Shown here: one piece after another, positions 44,502 to 52,549 of the stretch | Position numbering within the stretch: position 1 is the first letter of the stretch | Layout: the number at the start of each line of letters is the position of its first letter | DNA from: AP-15 sp963832875 | GTDB taxonomy: Bacteria; Pseudomonadota; Alphaproteobacteria; ATCC43930; CGMCC-115725 | DNA: 64,000 nucleotides | Direction of reading: 5' to 3' | Assembly: GCA_963832875.1 (NCBI GenBank) | Contig: CAWHWB010000007.1 | Coordinates: forward strand, 124,001-188,000 | Position numbers and translations under genes: made by a program | The notes under the pieces: model-generated | The model's input: the letters and a program-made list of their open reading frames with translations, nothing else | Databases searched by the model: none | What the model was told of the DNA's origin: nothing

Positions 44502-44969
44502 ATGCGCAACTCCCACCGAACGATTGCGGCGGTCACCGTAGCGATGATCTTGGCGGCGCCGAACCTCAGCGCCGCACAACCGGAGCACCCTGCCGCTGTT
44601 GGCGACTTGATGACCGCGTTCGTACAACCGCGCCATATCAAACTCGGTCTTGCCGGGAATGAGAAGAACTGGGCTTACGCCGGCTATGAACTCGATCAGT
44701 TGCGGGAAACCCTGGCCGATGTCTCTGAAATCATGCCTAAGTATCGTAATTTGTCAATTCGTGATATGATTACTTTGACGGTCAAAAAACCCCTCGCAGT
44801 GCTCGATCAAGCCATCAAGGCTAAAGACTTCTCTCAATTCACCGTCGGGTACCGGCAACTGACTTCGGCGTGCAACACCTGCCACCGGAGTTATGATCGC
44901 GCGATGATCGTGATCCAGCCACCGAAAACTGGTCCCTTTCCGGATCAGGACTTCCGGCCTGGGATGTGA
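44502..44969 (+). CDS. Periplasmic monohaem c-type cytochrome, cytochrome c'-like
   Basis: A 155-residue secreted protein. A signal peptide with cleavage near ALA-type sequence (IAAVTVAMILAAPNLSAAQP) is followed by a helical domain and a single haem motif CNTCH close to the C-terminus (about residue 127), as in four-helix cytochromes c' and related proteins. The His after CxxCH context (CNTCHRSYDRAM) fits. Cytochrome c' binds NO in the periplasm; its place next to nnrS and norB favours an NO-handling role, but this is inference. Confidence 0.75.
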   Translation: MRNSHRTIAAVTVAMILAAPNLSAAQPEHPAAVGDLMTAFVQPRHIKLGLAGNEKNWAYAGYELDQLRETLADVSEIMPKYRNLSIRDMITLTVKKPLAVLDQAIKAKDFSQFTVGYRQLTSACNTCHRSYDRAMIVIQPPKTGPFPDQDFRPGM

Positions 44970-44974
44970 GATGC

Positions 44975-45425
44975 GGGCATCGAAGTCCATATCCGTGATC
45001 CAGAACTCTGGCGTCTGCTCGACCTGAGGGCGACGATACTCGGCGTTTCGGCTGGCGCGCGGTCGGCCGTTGAACTGGCTCTCTGCCAGCCGGAGGTGGT
45101 CGAAGCCCTGGTCCTGATCCGCCTTATTGGCGGTGCGCCGAAATTGTTTCGCGGCGCGCCCCGGAGCGAGCGCGACCGTGTCATGCGCGTGGCGAGGGCG
45201 ATCCAGCCGTTGTCGCTGCGGTTCCGCGGCATCGACATAAACAGCGCCGCCGGCTTGCATGACCTGCCGCTCGAACAAAATTACCTTGCCGACCCTGCTC
45301 ATTACGGCGCGGGACGACCTGTTCAAAACCGCGTCTATGGCGGAGTTTGCGGCCGCAGGATCACAGCGCTTCGCGCGTTTCTGATCAAGTCGGGGGTGCT
45401 CTCGCCGGACCGTCCGGGTGATGAG
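44975..45425 (+). pseudogene. Relic of an alpha/beta hydrolase
   Basis: The nucleophile elbow is readable (ILGVSAGARSAVELALCQPE, then VEALVLI, GGAPKLFRGAP) followed, in another frame, by TLPTLLITARDDLFKTASMA and EFAAAGSQRFA, the catalytic-Asp region. The cap domain is mostly missing. Frameshifts and deletion make it non-functional. It begins right after the cytochrome gene. Confidence 0.65.
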
Positions 45426-45459
45426 CATGGCTGAGGCGGATCGTCGGTCGGGCAGGGAG

Positions 45460-45960
45460 GCACCAGCGCGGACCGGCCTGCCGGATGAGGTCGTTGCGTT
45501 GGCGCGCCTTGGCGCGTCGCCACAAAGCCCAACGGATTGCGTCGGACTAATCCAAGTCGGCACCATGCGGCTGGCGCCGGACTTCGGCGGATCGCTCATT
45601 CACCGCCTCGCAAACGCTGGCTGTGCGGCATGTTCGATTTACATGGCGAGCCCGGCTGAGCCTCGCGGGTCCCCTCGCCGTGCAGATAACGGAAGGGCTC
45701 GATCACGGCGAAGGCTATTTGGACGCGCGGCTGTTTCGGGGTGGTCAAACTCGCGCGTGTCAGGGGCAGCGATTTGGCCTTTCAAGGCGAAGCCGGGCGC
45801 AGGCCGGATGGGATCTTGGCGGAAGGCTCTTCGTATATCGGCGATCACATATTGAAACATGATCGATTACCTAGAGAATGTCACTTTTGCGCGCTGTCGC
45901 TAAACCGATGGCCCGGGCGAGAGACGGCGAATTCATCGGCCAGCGGCTTTTTGGCGGGGC
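45460..45960 (+). pseudogene. Relic of a DUF6544-like protein
   Basis: Fragments in three frames follow the layout of DUF6544 proteins: CVGLIQVGTMRLAP, then RFTWRARLSLAGPLAVQITE and GLDHGEGYLDARLF, then VKLARVRGSDLAFQGEAG. They are separated by frameshifts and the expected C-terminal domain is absent. The family assignment is from pattern memory and is moderate. Confidence 0.45.
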
Positions 45961-45971
45961 GTGAAATTTAA

Positions 45972-45999
45972 GACGGCGGGAAATAAGTTTCCCGCCGTC
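45972..45999 (-). terminator. Rho-independent terminator of hsp20
   Basis: A perfect 12-bp stem (GACGGCGGGAAA with TTTCCCGCCGTC) and a 4-nt TAAG loop, followed on the minus strand by a short AT-rich TTAAATTT run, 15 nt after the hsp20 stop codon. Confidence 0.85.
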
Positions 46000-46014
46000 C
46001 CCCGTTGTGACGGT

Positions 46015-46533
46015 TCAGGCCGATTTCACCTCGATTTTCTTTTGCTGATTCTGCGCCACCGGTGTCTTCGGCAACGTGATCGTCAGCAGGCCCTTTGAGA
46101 AATCAGCGTCGATCTTGTCGCGGTCGACGCTCGCCGGCAGCTCGAATGAGCGCTGGAACGTTCCGTAGGCGCGTTCCGAGAAATAATAGTTCTTGTCCTG
46201 CTGCTCCTTTTCCTGGCGCTTTTCGCCCTTGAGGACGAGCGTGTCGCCGGCGACCGTCACGTCTATGTCCTTGAGGTCGAGGCCGGGCAATTCGGCCGTA
46301 ACCTTGTAGGATTTGTCATCCTCGCTGATGTCGATCGGCGGCGCGGAAAATCCGAACGAGCTCATCGGCTGCCAAGTTGGCTCGATGTCGAACATCCGGC
46401 GCAACGAGGGAAAACCGAAATTGCCGGTGAACCGATCGAAAAGCCGGTCCATTTCGCTGCGGAAGGAACGCCACACGTCCGGAACATTGGGCTGCGGCGC
46501 TGTCTTCTTCACTTCAACCGGTACGTCTGCCAT
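46015..46533 (-). CDS. Small heat-shock protein Hsp20
   Basis: A 172-residue alpha-crystallin-type chaperone. The N-terminal arm (MADVPVEVKKTAPQPNVPD, FRSEMDRLFDRFTGNFG) leads into the crystallin domain (PPIDISEDDKSYKVTAELPG, VLKGEKRQEKEQQDKNYYF, ERAYGTFQRSFELP) and the end LLTITLPKTP. It holds unfolding proteins without ATP. The ATG at 46533 has GGAGAAG upstream; a longer frame is not supported. It has its own terminator and a degenerate FNR-like site 94 bp upstream. Hsp20 in an oxygen-limited gene set parallels HspX of the DosR regulon. Confidence 0.95.
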   Translation of the reverse strand: MADVPVEVKKTAPQPNVPDVWRSFRSEMDRLFDRFTGNFGFPSLRRMFDIEPTWQPMSSFGFSAPPIDISEDDKSYKVTAELPGLDLKDIDVTVAGDTLVLKGEKRQEKEQQDKNYYFSERAYGTFQRSFELPASVDRDKIDADFSKGLLTITLPKTPVAQNQQKKIEVKSA

Positions 46534-46613
46534 CGCTCTTCTCCATCTCTTTGTGAGCGGAACGCGGGTTCTGCGACCCGGTCGCATCGTCAGGCCCGCC
46601 GCATGACGGAGCA

Positions 46614-46627
46614 TTGATCCAGCGCAA
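46614..46627. promoter_or_regulatory. Degenerate FNR/FixK-like box upstream of hsp20
   Basis: TTGAT-CCAG-CGCAA; one good half-site and one poor. It lies 94 bp from the hsp20 start. Confidence 0.35.
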
Positions 46628-46799
46628 TTCAGTCGACTTCCGCGTGTCGCCAGGGCACGCATATGGACCCGGCCAAGCTACGCGTCCTTGTCGCCGCGGA
46701 ACCCGCGACCGCTTTCTCGGCATTCTGGGCGAGAAGCGGGTCAACGTCCTCGGAGTCAACGTCCTCGAGTTAAACATGGCGCTCGACCGGCTGCCCTGA

Positions 46800-47309
46800 T
46801 CAGGCCCGCGGCGTCCAATTCACGCGCACGAAATATCCGTCCTCGTCGAAATCGATTTCCAGCACGCCATCGAAGGCGCGCTTGACCGCCTCTGCGATTC
46901 GGCGCGGGAGGTGGATATCGGTCGTGGTGATGACGATCCCTTCTGGATTGTCTTCGATGCTCATGATCCGGTTCAGCGGATGCTCGCTCTTTTCCGCCTC
47001 TTCCTGATGGCGCGCCAATCGAACGATGTCGTCTTTCCGGGCCTGGTTCAACGGCCCGCGCAAGGTCACGATGCCGGCCGGAAATCTGTCATGGATGCGC
47101 CGGCAGGCAGGGCACGTCTGCTGTGGAGCATTTCTCTCTCTCGCCGACCACTGCCAGCGAGCATCCCGATAAACGGCGCCGCATTCCGGGCAGGCCGTAC
47201 CGTCGGCGAGCTTTTGCTGGCCTTGGTAGGAGTCGAGGATGTGATCCTGTTGGGCGCGTCCCGCAATCCGGCGCGTCGCCGCCCGCGGTCGCGGGTTCGG
47301 TTTTTTCAT
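46800..47309 (-). CDS. BCAM0308-family protein with two CxxC zinc-ribbon motifs
   Basis: A 169-residue protein resembling the BCAM0308 family. A basic N-terminus is followed by a zinc-ribbon-like pair CPECGAVY and CPACRRIHDRFPAGIV, then LRGPLNQARKDDIVRLARHQ and a C-terminal alpha/beta part (IVITTTDIHLPRRIAEAVKR, IDFDEDGYFVRVNW). Distantly similar to the archaeal/eukaryotic Nmd3 zinc ribbon. The function is unknown; such genes often accompany Hsp20 and hypoxia genes. Its ATG overlaps the end of the next gene upstream, so the two are coupled. Confidence 0.7.
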   Translation of the reverse strand: MKKPNPRPRAATRRIAGRAQQDHILDSYQGQQKLADGTACPECGAVYRDARWQWSARERNAPQQTCPACRRIHDRFPAGIVTLRGPLNQARKDDIVRLARHQEEAEKSEHPLNRIMSIEDNPEGIVITTTDIHLPRRIAEAVKRAFDGVLEIDFDEDGYFVRVNWTPRA

Positions 47310-47656
47310 GTCGGGCTCCGTCTGTAGCAGACCGTGGTTCTCACTGGCGCCGATAGCTGCGCCGGCACCGCGGTCGCGCATCTGTCGGCGGAGCTCTTTT
47401 GTGGGCGGTAATGGTTGGCCATCGATTGCCCCACAGTTGCTTTAATCGGGTTCTCGTCCATCATCTCCACTCCAATGCATGCGGCGTGAAATCTCCAGTC
47501 GCGAAGGCCCTCCAATCGCTCGAACTCTTTTTTGGCCGCTTCGACCGCCTGTTCCGGACTTTCCGCTGAGGGCACGACGATCGAACGCTGGCAACACCTG
47601 AAAAGGCGCTCATTCCGCGGGAGATCGTTGAAAAAGCAGACACGATAGCTCGCCAC
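47306..47656 (-). CDS. Small conserved-looking protein, unknown function
   Basis: A protein of about 116 residues. The core (ASYRVCFFNDLPRNERLFRC, IVVPSAESPEQAVEAAKKEF, DWRFHAACIGVEMMDE) looks like the short rhizobial hypothetical proteins of form SYRVxFFNDL. The C-terminal about 40 residues are low-quality. A GTG at 47656 with CGGAGA upstream is chosen over the ATG at 47692, because the FNR-type box then lies 55-68 bp upstream, in line with other boxes here. Its stop overlaps the next gene's start. Confidence 0.55.
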   Translation of the reverse strand: MASYRVCFFNDLPRNERLFRCCQRSIVVPSAESPEQAVEAAKKEFERLEGLRDWRFHAACIGVEMMDENPIKATVGQSMANHYRPQKSSADRCATAVPAQLSAPVRTTVCYRRSPT

Positions 47657-47710
47657 TCTCCGGCCCTCCCATTTGTCGGACAAGAGCAGCACTAATCGGG
47701 ATCCGCTCGT

Positions 47711-47724
47711 ATGATCTGGATCAA
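47711..47724. promoter_or_regulatory. FNR/FixK-type box
   Basis: ATGAT-CTGG-ATCAA, one mismatch, upstream of the 47656-46800 two-gene unit on the minus strand. Confidence 0.65.
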
Positions 47725-47819
47725 GCGGTTCCAGGCCGGATAAGCAATCGCCATGATGCCCTCAGCCATGTCGTGGGCGTAGCATTGATGTGGGACCCGA
47801 CGCTGCTTCTCGGCACCTC

Positions 47820-47833
47820 TTGATGTACATCAA
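47820..47833. promoter_or_regulatory. FNR/FixK-type box (perfect)
   Basis: TTGAT-GTAC-ATCAA, a perfect inverted repeat including the centre, 79 bp upstream of the ATG at 47899. Confidence 0.8.
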
Positions 47834-47898
47834 CGTATTGTCCGCGCCTTCGGGTACCCATCCCTGCGCATTTTATCGTGATGATGCGGAGCACGCCG

Positions 47899-48267
47899 AT
47901 GTCGCCGATGGCGAAATTCACCCTGCCCTTAGCACTATTTCTGTCAGTCGGGTCGGCCCATGCGCAATTGTTGGGGCCCCTATGGGAAACCAATGTGACG
48001 CTGACGCGCGCCGATCTCGATATGATCGAGACGACGCTGGCTGAGCAAATCCACGGCAAACCCGCTGGAACCAAGGCCAAGTGGAGCGATCCCGCGAGCG
48101 GCAATTCGGGCACGATCAAGCTCCTGAAGATTTCGGAACTCGACGGGCACCGCTGCGAGGAAATCCTGTACTGGAACCGTTCCGGTGAACAGTGGATGCC
48201 GCCAGACCGGTTCAAACTGACCAGCTGCCGCCAGCCGGATGGAGCTTGGAAGCTGTCGGGGGATTAG
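47899..48267 (+). CDS. Secreted protein resembling surface-antigen C-terminal domains
   Basis: A 122-residue exported protein. The signal peptide is KFTLPLALFLSVGSAHAQ with an AHA-Q cleavage site. The mature part has WSDPASGNSGTIKLL, HRCEEILYW and a closing KLTSCRQPDGAWKL, the Cys-bearing pattern of the RT0821/17-kDa surface antigen-type domain. The two Cys may form a disulfide. Function unknown. Several in-frame ATGs exist upstream (47878-47884); 47899 fits the signal peptide and the promoter-box spacing. About 290 bp after it hold no gene. Confidence 0.65.
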   Translation: MSPMAKFTLPLALFLSVGSAHAQLLGPLWETNVTLTRADLDMIETTLAEQIHGKPAGTKAKWSDPASGNSGTIKLLKISELDGHRCEEILYWNRSGEQWMPPDRFKLTSCRQPDGAWKLSGD

Positions 48268-48554
48268 GGCAGTATTCCAAACGGGCTAAAGCACAGGATC
48301 GAAAGCGATAGCCAGCGACACTGCTGGTCGGCCGTCGTCCGGACGCGGGGGCGCCAGCTCGGCGGATGCCGGGTGTACGATCGAGCCGATGACAGTGAGC
48401 ATCCACTGGTGCGCTCCCGTGCCAGCCGGGGTGTCGCCTGGCCGATGATACCCGGCACGATGCTGTCATGCAGACATCGTGCTCATCATCTTCAGCCGTG
48501 ACCGCCGAAGCGACGCGGGGGGCGGCGGGCCGATCCGCCGCCCCGAGACGCGGC

Positions 48555-49208
48555 CTACGGCTCGATCAAGATTTCGTCGCGCACCTCGGTGACGCCGGGC
48601 ACTGCCCAGGCGGCCCGTTCGGCGATGTCGCGCTCGAACCAGGCATGGACCTTGCCGCCGAGCACGATCTTGCTGCCGTCGGTCCGGATCGTGATCCGCG
48701 AGGCGTCCAGTTCGGCGCTGCGGCGCAGCGCTTTTTCGATCTTGTCCTTGACCTCGGGCATGTTGACGGCGGGGCGGAGCCGAATGGCGTTGATGACGGC
48801 GGTGACGCCGCTCAGATGCTGGATCGCAGCCGCCGCCTCGGCCTTCTGAAAGTGCCAGTCGAGATCGCCGGTCAGGCTGACCGTCCCCTTCTCGACCTTG
48901 ATGCCGATCCGATCGGCGGGCAGTCCGACACGCCATTTGAGGATGTCGACGGCGCGGCCGGCGATCTCCTCGTCCGCGGTCTTCTTGTCCTCGGGCAGGC
49001 GCACCTCGATCTCTTCGGCAATCGCCTTGACTCCCTTGACCCGCCAGACCGCGCGCTCGGCCGCTGCCTTCTCGGCATAACTCGGCACAAACCCGGTGAG
49101 GGTGATAACGCCCGCATTGACGCCGACGCCGATATGGGCAGCATTGACGCGCGGCTCGAATTCGAGTTCGTCGACGACGTCCTGCCGGAGCTTGAGATCG
49201 CTGATCAT
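48555..49208 (-). CDS. Triple BON-domain protein
   Basis: A 217-residue protein of three BON domains (about residues 5-70, 77-145 and 150-217). Each has the typical glycine turn: VITLTGFVPSYAEKAAAERA, VSLTGDLDWHFQKAEAAAAI and IVLGGKVHAWFERDIAERAA, each followed by a VxGV strand. There is no signal peptide, so it is cytoplasmic, unlike OsmY. BON domains bind phospholipid or ligands; in this island they also occur fused to CBS pairs. ATG at 49208 has TGGAGGA upstream. Divergent from the hydrogenase operon with an FNR-type box in the shared region, 58-71 bp from its start. Confidence 0.88.
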   Translation of the reverse strand: MISDLKLRQDVVDELEFEPRVNAAHIGVGVNAGVITLTGFVPSYAEKAAAERAVWRVKGVKAIAEEIEVRLPEDKKTADEEIAGRAVDILKWRVGLPADRIGIKVEKGTVSLTGDLDWHFQKAEAAAAIQHLSGVTAVINAIRLRPAVNMPEVKDKIEKALRRSAELDASRITIRTDGSKIVLGGKVHAWFERDIAERAAWAVPGVTEVRDEILIEP

Positions 49209-49265
49209 GCCAATCCTCCACGATAAACGGGGCTGGCATGCTGGACGCACCGGCAGGAACCGGCG

Positions 49266-49279
49266 TTGATCTGGGTCAA
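49266..49279. promoter_or_regulatory. FNR/FixK-type box between BON protein and hydrogenase operon
   Basis: TTGAT-CTGG-GTCAA, one mismatch. It is 71 bp from the BON gene start and 39 bp from the first hydrogenase gene, so it may serve both directions. Confidence 0.65.
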
Positions 49280-49304
49280 TGTGTCGGTGCTGCGCTTCAG
49301 CCAA

Positions 49305-50480
49305 ATGAAGATCATGAACAGGGATATTGTGCAGTCGCGGGTCGCGCCCGGCATCAAGCTCGCGATCGAGCCGGAGATCCTCGGCCGGATCATTTCCGAA
49401 CTCGCGGATCGCGGCTATCGGGTGATCGGCCCGGTGCTGCGCGACGGGGCCATCGTTTACGACACGGTGACCCGCCTCGACGAGTTTCCGGCCGGCTGGA
49501 CGGACCGCCAGGATGGTGGTCGATACCGCCTGGAGCGGAGGAGCGACGCCGCCTATTTCGGCTATGCCGTCGGGCCACATTCCTGGAAACGCTTTCTGCA
49601 CCCGCCGATCGAGCGGCTCTGGCAGGCACACCGCGACGGCGGCGGTTTTTCGGTCGTGGAGGAAAACGCACCGACCGAGCGCCTCGCCTTTATCGGGGTG
49701 CGCGCCTGCGAGCTCCATGCGATGGCGATCCAGGACCGTGTGTTCCTGGGCGGACAGTATCGCGATCGGGCCTATGAGGTCCGGCGAGAGCACGCGTTCA
49801 TCGTCGCGGTCGATTGCGGCGAGGCCGGCGGCACCTGCTTTTGTGCTTCGATGGGAACCGGACCCAAGGCCGAGGCCGGGTTCGATCTCGCTTTGACCGA
49901 GCTGATCGACTGCGGCCGACATCTTTTCCTGCTGGAAGTCGGCAGCACTGCCGGCGCCAATCTCATTGAGAACCTGCCGTCGCGGCCCGCCTTCGAAGAG
50001 GAGATCTCCGCCGCCGCAGCGGTTGTCGACCGAACCAAAAAAAGGATGGGCCGTACGCTCGACACCGACGGGCTCAAGGAGCTGCTTCAGGCTAACCCCG
50101 CCCACCCGCGATGGGACGCTGTTGCAGAACGCTGCCTCGCCTGCGGCAATTGCACGATGGTCTGTCCGACCTGCTTCTGCACGACGGTTGAGGACACCAC
50201 CGACCTTTCCGGCGACAATGCGGAACGAGTGCGCCGCTGGGATTCGTGCTTCACCCTGGATTTCTCCTATCTCCACGGCGGCAGCGTGCGGTCGTCGACG
50301 CGCTCGCGCTATCGTCAATGGATGACCCATAAGCTCGCACACTGGTTCGACCAGTTCGGCACCTCGGGCTGCGTCGGCTGCGGCCGTTGCATCACCTGGT
50401 GCCCGGTCGGGATCGACATCACCGAGGAGGCTGCGGCGATCCGGGCTACGCCACGGAGCAAGGCCGATGGAAGGGCTTGA
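49305..50480 (+). CDS. hyhB: Iron-sulfur subunit of group 3b-type hydrogenase (HydB/AsrA-like)
   Basis: A 391-residue electron-transfer subunit, like the beta subunit of archaeal sulfhydrogenase and AsrA of anaerobic sulfite reductase. The first two-thirds include RACELHAMAIQDRVF. The C-terminal third carries two [4Fe-4S] motifs: CLACGNCTMVCPTCFC and CVGCGRCITWCPVGIDI. It passes electrons between the hydrogenase and the flavoprotein subunit. The start at 49305 or 49314 lies after the FNR box; the earlier TTG frame start is the box itself. The next gene overlaps it by 14 bp. Confidence 0.88.
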   Translation: MKIMNRDIVQSRVAPGIKLAIEPEILGRIISELADRGYRVIGPVLRDGAIVYDTVTRLDEFPAGWTDRQDGGRYRLERRSDAAYFGYAVGPHSWKRFLHPPIERLWQAHRDGGGFSVVEENAPTERLAFIGVRACELHAMAIQDRVFLGGQYRDRAYEVRREHAFIVAVDCGEAGGTCFCASMGTGPKAEAGFDLALTELIDCGRHLFLLEVGSTAGANLIENLPSRPAFEEEISAAAAVVDRTKKRMGRTLDTDGLKELLQANPAHPRWDAVAERCLACGNCTMVCPTCFCTTVEDTTDLSGDNAERVRRWDSCFTLDFSYLHGGSVRSSTRSRYRQWMTHKLAHWFDQFGTSGCVGCGRCITWCPVGIDITEEAAAIRATPRSKADGRA

Positions 50481-50928
50481 AAAAATTGTCCTCGCCCACC
50501 CGTTCTTCGCCGATCTCGGCGCCGAGTTCGGCCACGCGATCTCAGGCTGCGCCCGCAATCTGCGCTTTGCCGCCGGCGACTATCTGTTCCGGGAGGGGGA
50601 GCCGGCGAACGAGTTCTACCTGATCCGCCATGGTGCCGTGGCGCTCGAAATTTACGCCCCCGGTCGGCCGCCGATCATCATCGCGACGTTGCGCGAGGGC
50701 GAGGTTCTCGACGCTTCTTGGCTGGTCCCACCCTATCGCTGGAGCTTCGATGCCCGCGCCGTCGAGCTCTGCCGGGTGCTCGGCGTCGACGCCCACTGCC
50801 TGCGGCAGAAATGCGAGGCCGATCACGATCTCGGCTACGAGCTGATGAAGCGCTTTGTCGGCGCGATGGGCGAGCGCTTGCGGGCCGCCCGGCTGCAGGC
50901 GCTCGACCTCTACGGCAACCGCACCTGA
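50467..50928 (+). CDS. Stand-alone cyclic-nucleotide-binding-domain protein in the hydrogenase operon
   Basis: A 153-residue cNMP-binding (Crp-type) beta-barrel domain without an HTH: FAAGDYLFREGEPANEFYLI, RHGAVALEIYAP, IATLREGEVLDASWLVPP, then a C-terminal helix (ELMKRFVGAMGERLRAARLQ) that would be the dimerisation helix of a Crp-like protein. The phosphate-binding Arg/Ser signature of cAMP binders is not complete, so the ligand is uncertain. It overlaps hyhB and precedes hyhG by 2 bp, so it is embedded in the operon. Similar domains occur in some group 3b clusters; a regulatory or redox-sensing subunit is an inference. Confidence 0.85.
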   Translation: MEGLEKIVLAHPFFADLGAEFGHAISGCARNLRFAAGDYLFREGEPANEFYLIRHGAVALEIYAPGRPPIIIATLREGEVLDASWLVPPYRWSFDARAVELCRVLGVDAHCLRQKCEADHDLGYELMKRFVGAMGERLRAARLQALDLYGNRT

Positions 50929-50930
50929 AG

Positions 50931-51767
50931 ATGGCGTCGGCAACCGCCGCATCCGACGGCCTCGTGCCGCAGCCCTTGCGCGTCACACGCGTTCACCGCG
51001 AGACCTCCGACGCATCGACCTTCGAGTTGATGCCGGCCGCGTCTTTCGCCTTCTCCGCCGGCCAGTTCAACATGCTCTATATGTTCGGGCTCGGGGAGGC
51101 CGCGATCAGCATCAGCGGCGATCCGTCCTGCGCCGAGCGGATCGTACACACGGTGCGCGGCGTCGGCGCCGTCAGCAATGCGCTTGCCCGGCTGCGCCGC
51201 GACGCGGTCATCGGCGTGCGCGGGCCCTTCGGCTCGTGCTGGCCGGTCGGCGAGAGCGAGGGCAGTGACATTGTCGTCATCGCCGGCGGGCTCGGTCTGG
51301 CCCCGTTGCGCCCGGCGATCTACGAGGTTCTGGCGCGGCGCGAGCATTACGGCAGGGTCGTCCTGCTCTACGGGGCCCGCGGTCCGGCGGAGATCCTCTA
51401 TCGGCGCGAGCTCGAGGAATGGCGACGGCGTCTCGACATCGACATCGTCGTTACCGTCGACCACGCAACGGCGGATTGGCGCGGCAATGTCGGGGTCGTG
51501 CCGGCCCTGCTTGCCCGCGCCCCGTTCGATCCCGAGCATGCGGTGGCGATGCTGTGCGGGCCGGAGATCATGATGCGCTTCACGATAGAGGCGCTCCGCG
51601 ATCGCGGGATGGCGGCGGACCGGATCTGGCTCTCGATGGAGCGCAACATGAAATGCGCGGTCGGGCTCTGCGGCCATTGCCAGTTCGGGCCCGACTTCGT
51701 TTGCCGCGACGGCCCGGTCTTTCGCTTCGATCGCATCGCCCCGATCTTCAACATTCGCGAGATTTAG
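50931..51767 (+). CDS. hyhG: FAD/NAD(P)H-binding subunit of group 3b-type hydrogenase
   Basis: A 278-residue flavoprotein of the ferredoxin reductase type (HydG/sulfhydrogenase gamma, AsrB-like). FAD domain first (FAFSAGQFNMLYMFGLGE, AISISGDP), then the NAD(P) domain with GPFGSCWPVG, VVIAGGLGLAPLRPAI, LLYGARGPAEILYR and CGPEIMMRF, and a C-terminal cysteine cluster MKCAVGLCGHCQFGPDFVC that binds a [2Fe-2S] centre. It links the hydrogenase to NAD(P)H. Starts 2 bp after the cNMP gene and ends 2 bp before the small subunit. Confidence 0.92.
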   Translation: MASATAASDGLVPQPLRVTRVHRETSDASTFELMPAASFAFSAGQFNMLYMFGLGEAAISISGDPSCAERIVHTVRGVGAVSNALARLRRDAVIGVRGPFGSCWPVGESEGSDIVVIAGGLGLAPLRPAIYEVLARREHYGRVVLLYGARGPAEILYRRELEEWRRRLDIDIVVTVDHATADWRGNVGVVPALLARAPFDPEHAVAMLCGPEIMMRFTIEALRDRGMAADRIWLSMERNMKCAVGLCGHCQFGPDFVCRDGPVFRFDRIAPIFNIREI

Positions 51768-51769
51768 AC

Positions 51770-52549
51770 ATGCCGAAGCGCCGTCGCCCGCGGCTCGCGG
51801 TCTGGAAATTCGCCTCCTGCGACGGCTGTCAGCTGAGCCTTCTCGACTGCGAAGACGAACTCCTCGCCGTCGCCGGGCAGCTCGACTTTGCCTATTTCGC
51901 CGAGGCCTCGCGGCGGATGCTGCGCGGCCCTTATGATCTCTCGCTGGTCGAAGGCTCGATCACAACGCCCTCCGATGCCCTGCGTATCCGGCGGGTGCGG
52001 CGGCTATCGCGGCGTCTCGTCACGATCGGCGCCTGCGCGACGGCGGGCGGCATCCAGGCATTGCGCAATTTCGCCGATGCCGCGGAATTCGCCGCCTACG
52101 TCTACCCTCACCCGGAGTATCTGAAGACCCTGGCCACCTCAACGCCGATCGCGGCGCATGTCCCGGTCGATTTCGAATTGCGCGGCTGCCCGGTCGATAA
52201 GGGCCAATTGCTCGAGGTCATCAAGGCCTTTGTTGTTGGCCGCAAGCCGTCGATCCCGAACCATAGCGTCTGCATCGATTGCAAGGCGCGCGGCACGGTC
52301 TGCGTCATGGTCGCCCGCGGCACGCCCTGCCTCGGCCCGGTGACGCATGCCGGATGCGGTGCGATCTGCCCGTCCTACGACCGCGGCTGCTACGGCTGCT
52401 TCGGGCCGGTCGCCGGCGCCAACACCGCCGCGATCGCCCGCGAATTTTCGTCACTCGGCACGACCAGACGCGACATCGGCCGGCTCTTCCGGACCTTCAA
52501 CGCCGGCGCCGAGGCGTTTCGCAAGGAGGCGGAGGCGCATGACGGTTAA
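51770..52549 (+). CDS. hyhS: [NiFe] hydrogenase small subunit, group 3b-type
   Basis: A 259-residue iron-sulfur subunit without a Tat signal, so cytoplasmic. The proximal cluster ligands are in ASCDGCQLSLLDCED and GACATAGGIQALRN, then RGCPVDKGQLLEVI; the C-terminal clusters use CIDCKARGTVCV, CLGPVTHAGCGAICPSYDRG and CYGCFGPV. It channels electrons from the Ni-Fe site in the large subunit to the ferredoxin and flavin subunits. It overlaps the large-subunit gene by 11 bp. Confidence 0.94.
   Translation: MPKRRRPRLAVWKFASCDGCQLSLLDCEDELLAVAGQLDFAYFAEASRRMLRGPYDLSLVEGSITTPSDALRIRRVRRLSRRLVTIGACATAGGIQALRNFADAAEFAAYVYPHPEYLKTLATSTPIAAHVPVDFELRGCPVDKGQLLEVIKAFVVGRKPSIPNHSVCIDCKARGTVCVMVARGTPCLGPVTHAGCGAICPSYDRGCYGCFGPVAGANTAAIAREFSSLGTTRRDIGRLFRTFNAGAEAFRKEAEAHDG

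Noticed and set aside
49209..50558. Upstream extension of the BON gene on the minus strand
   Set aside because: The frame stays open only because it runs antisense to hyhB; the ATG at 49208 has a good ribosome site and starts the first BON domain.
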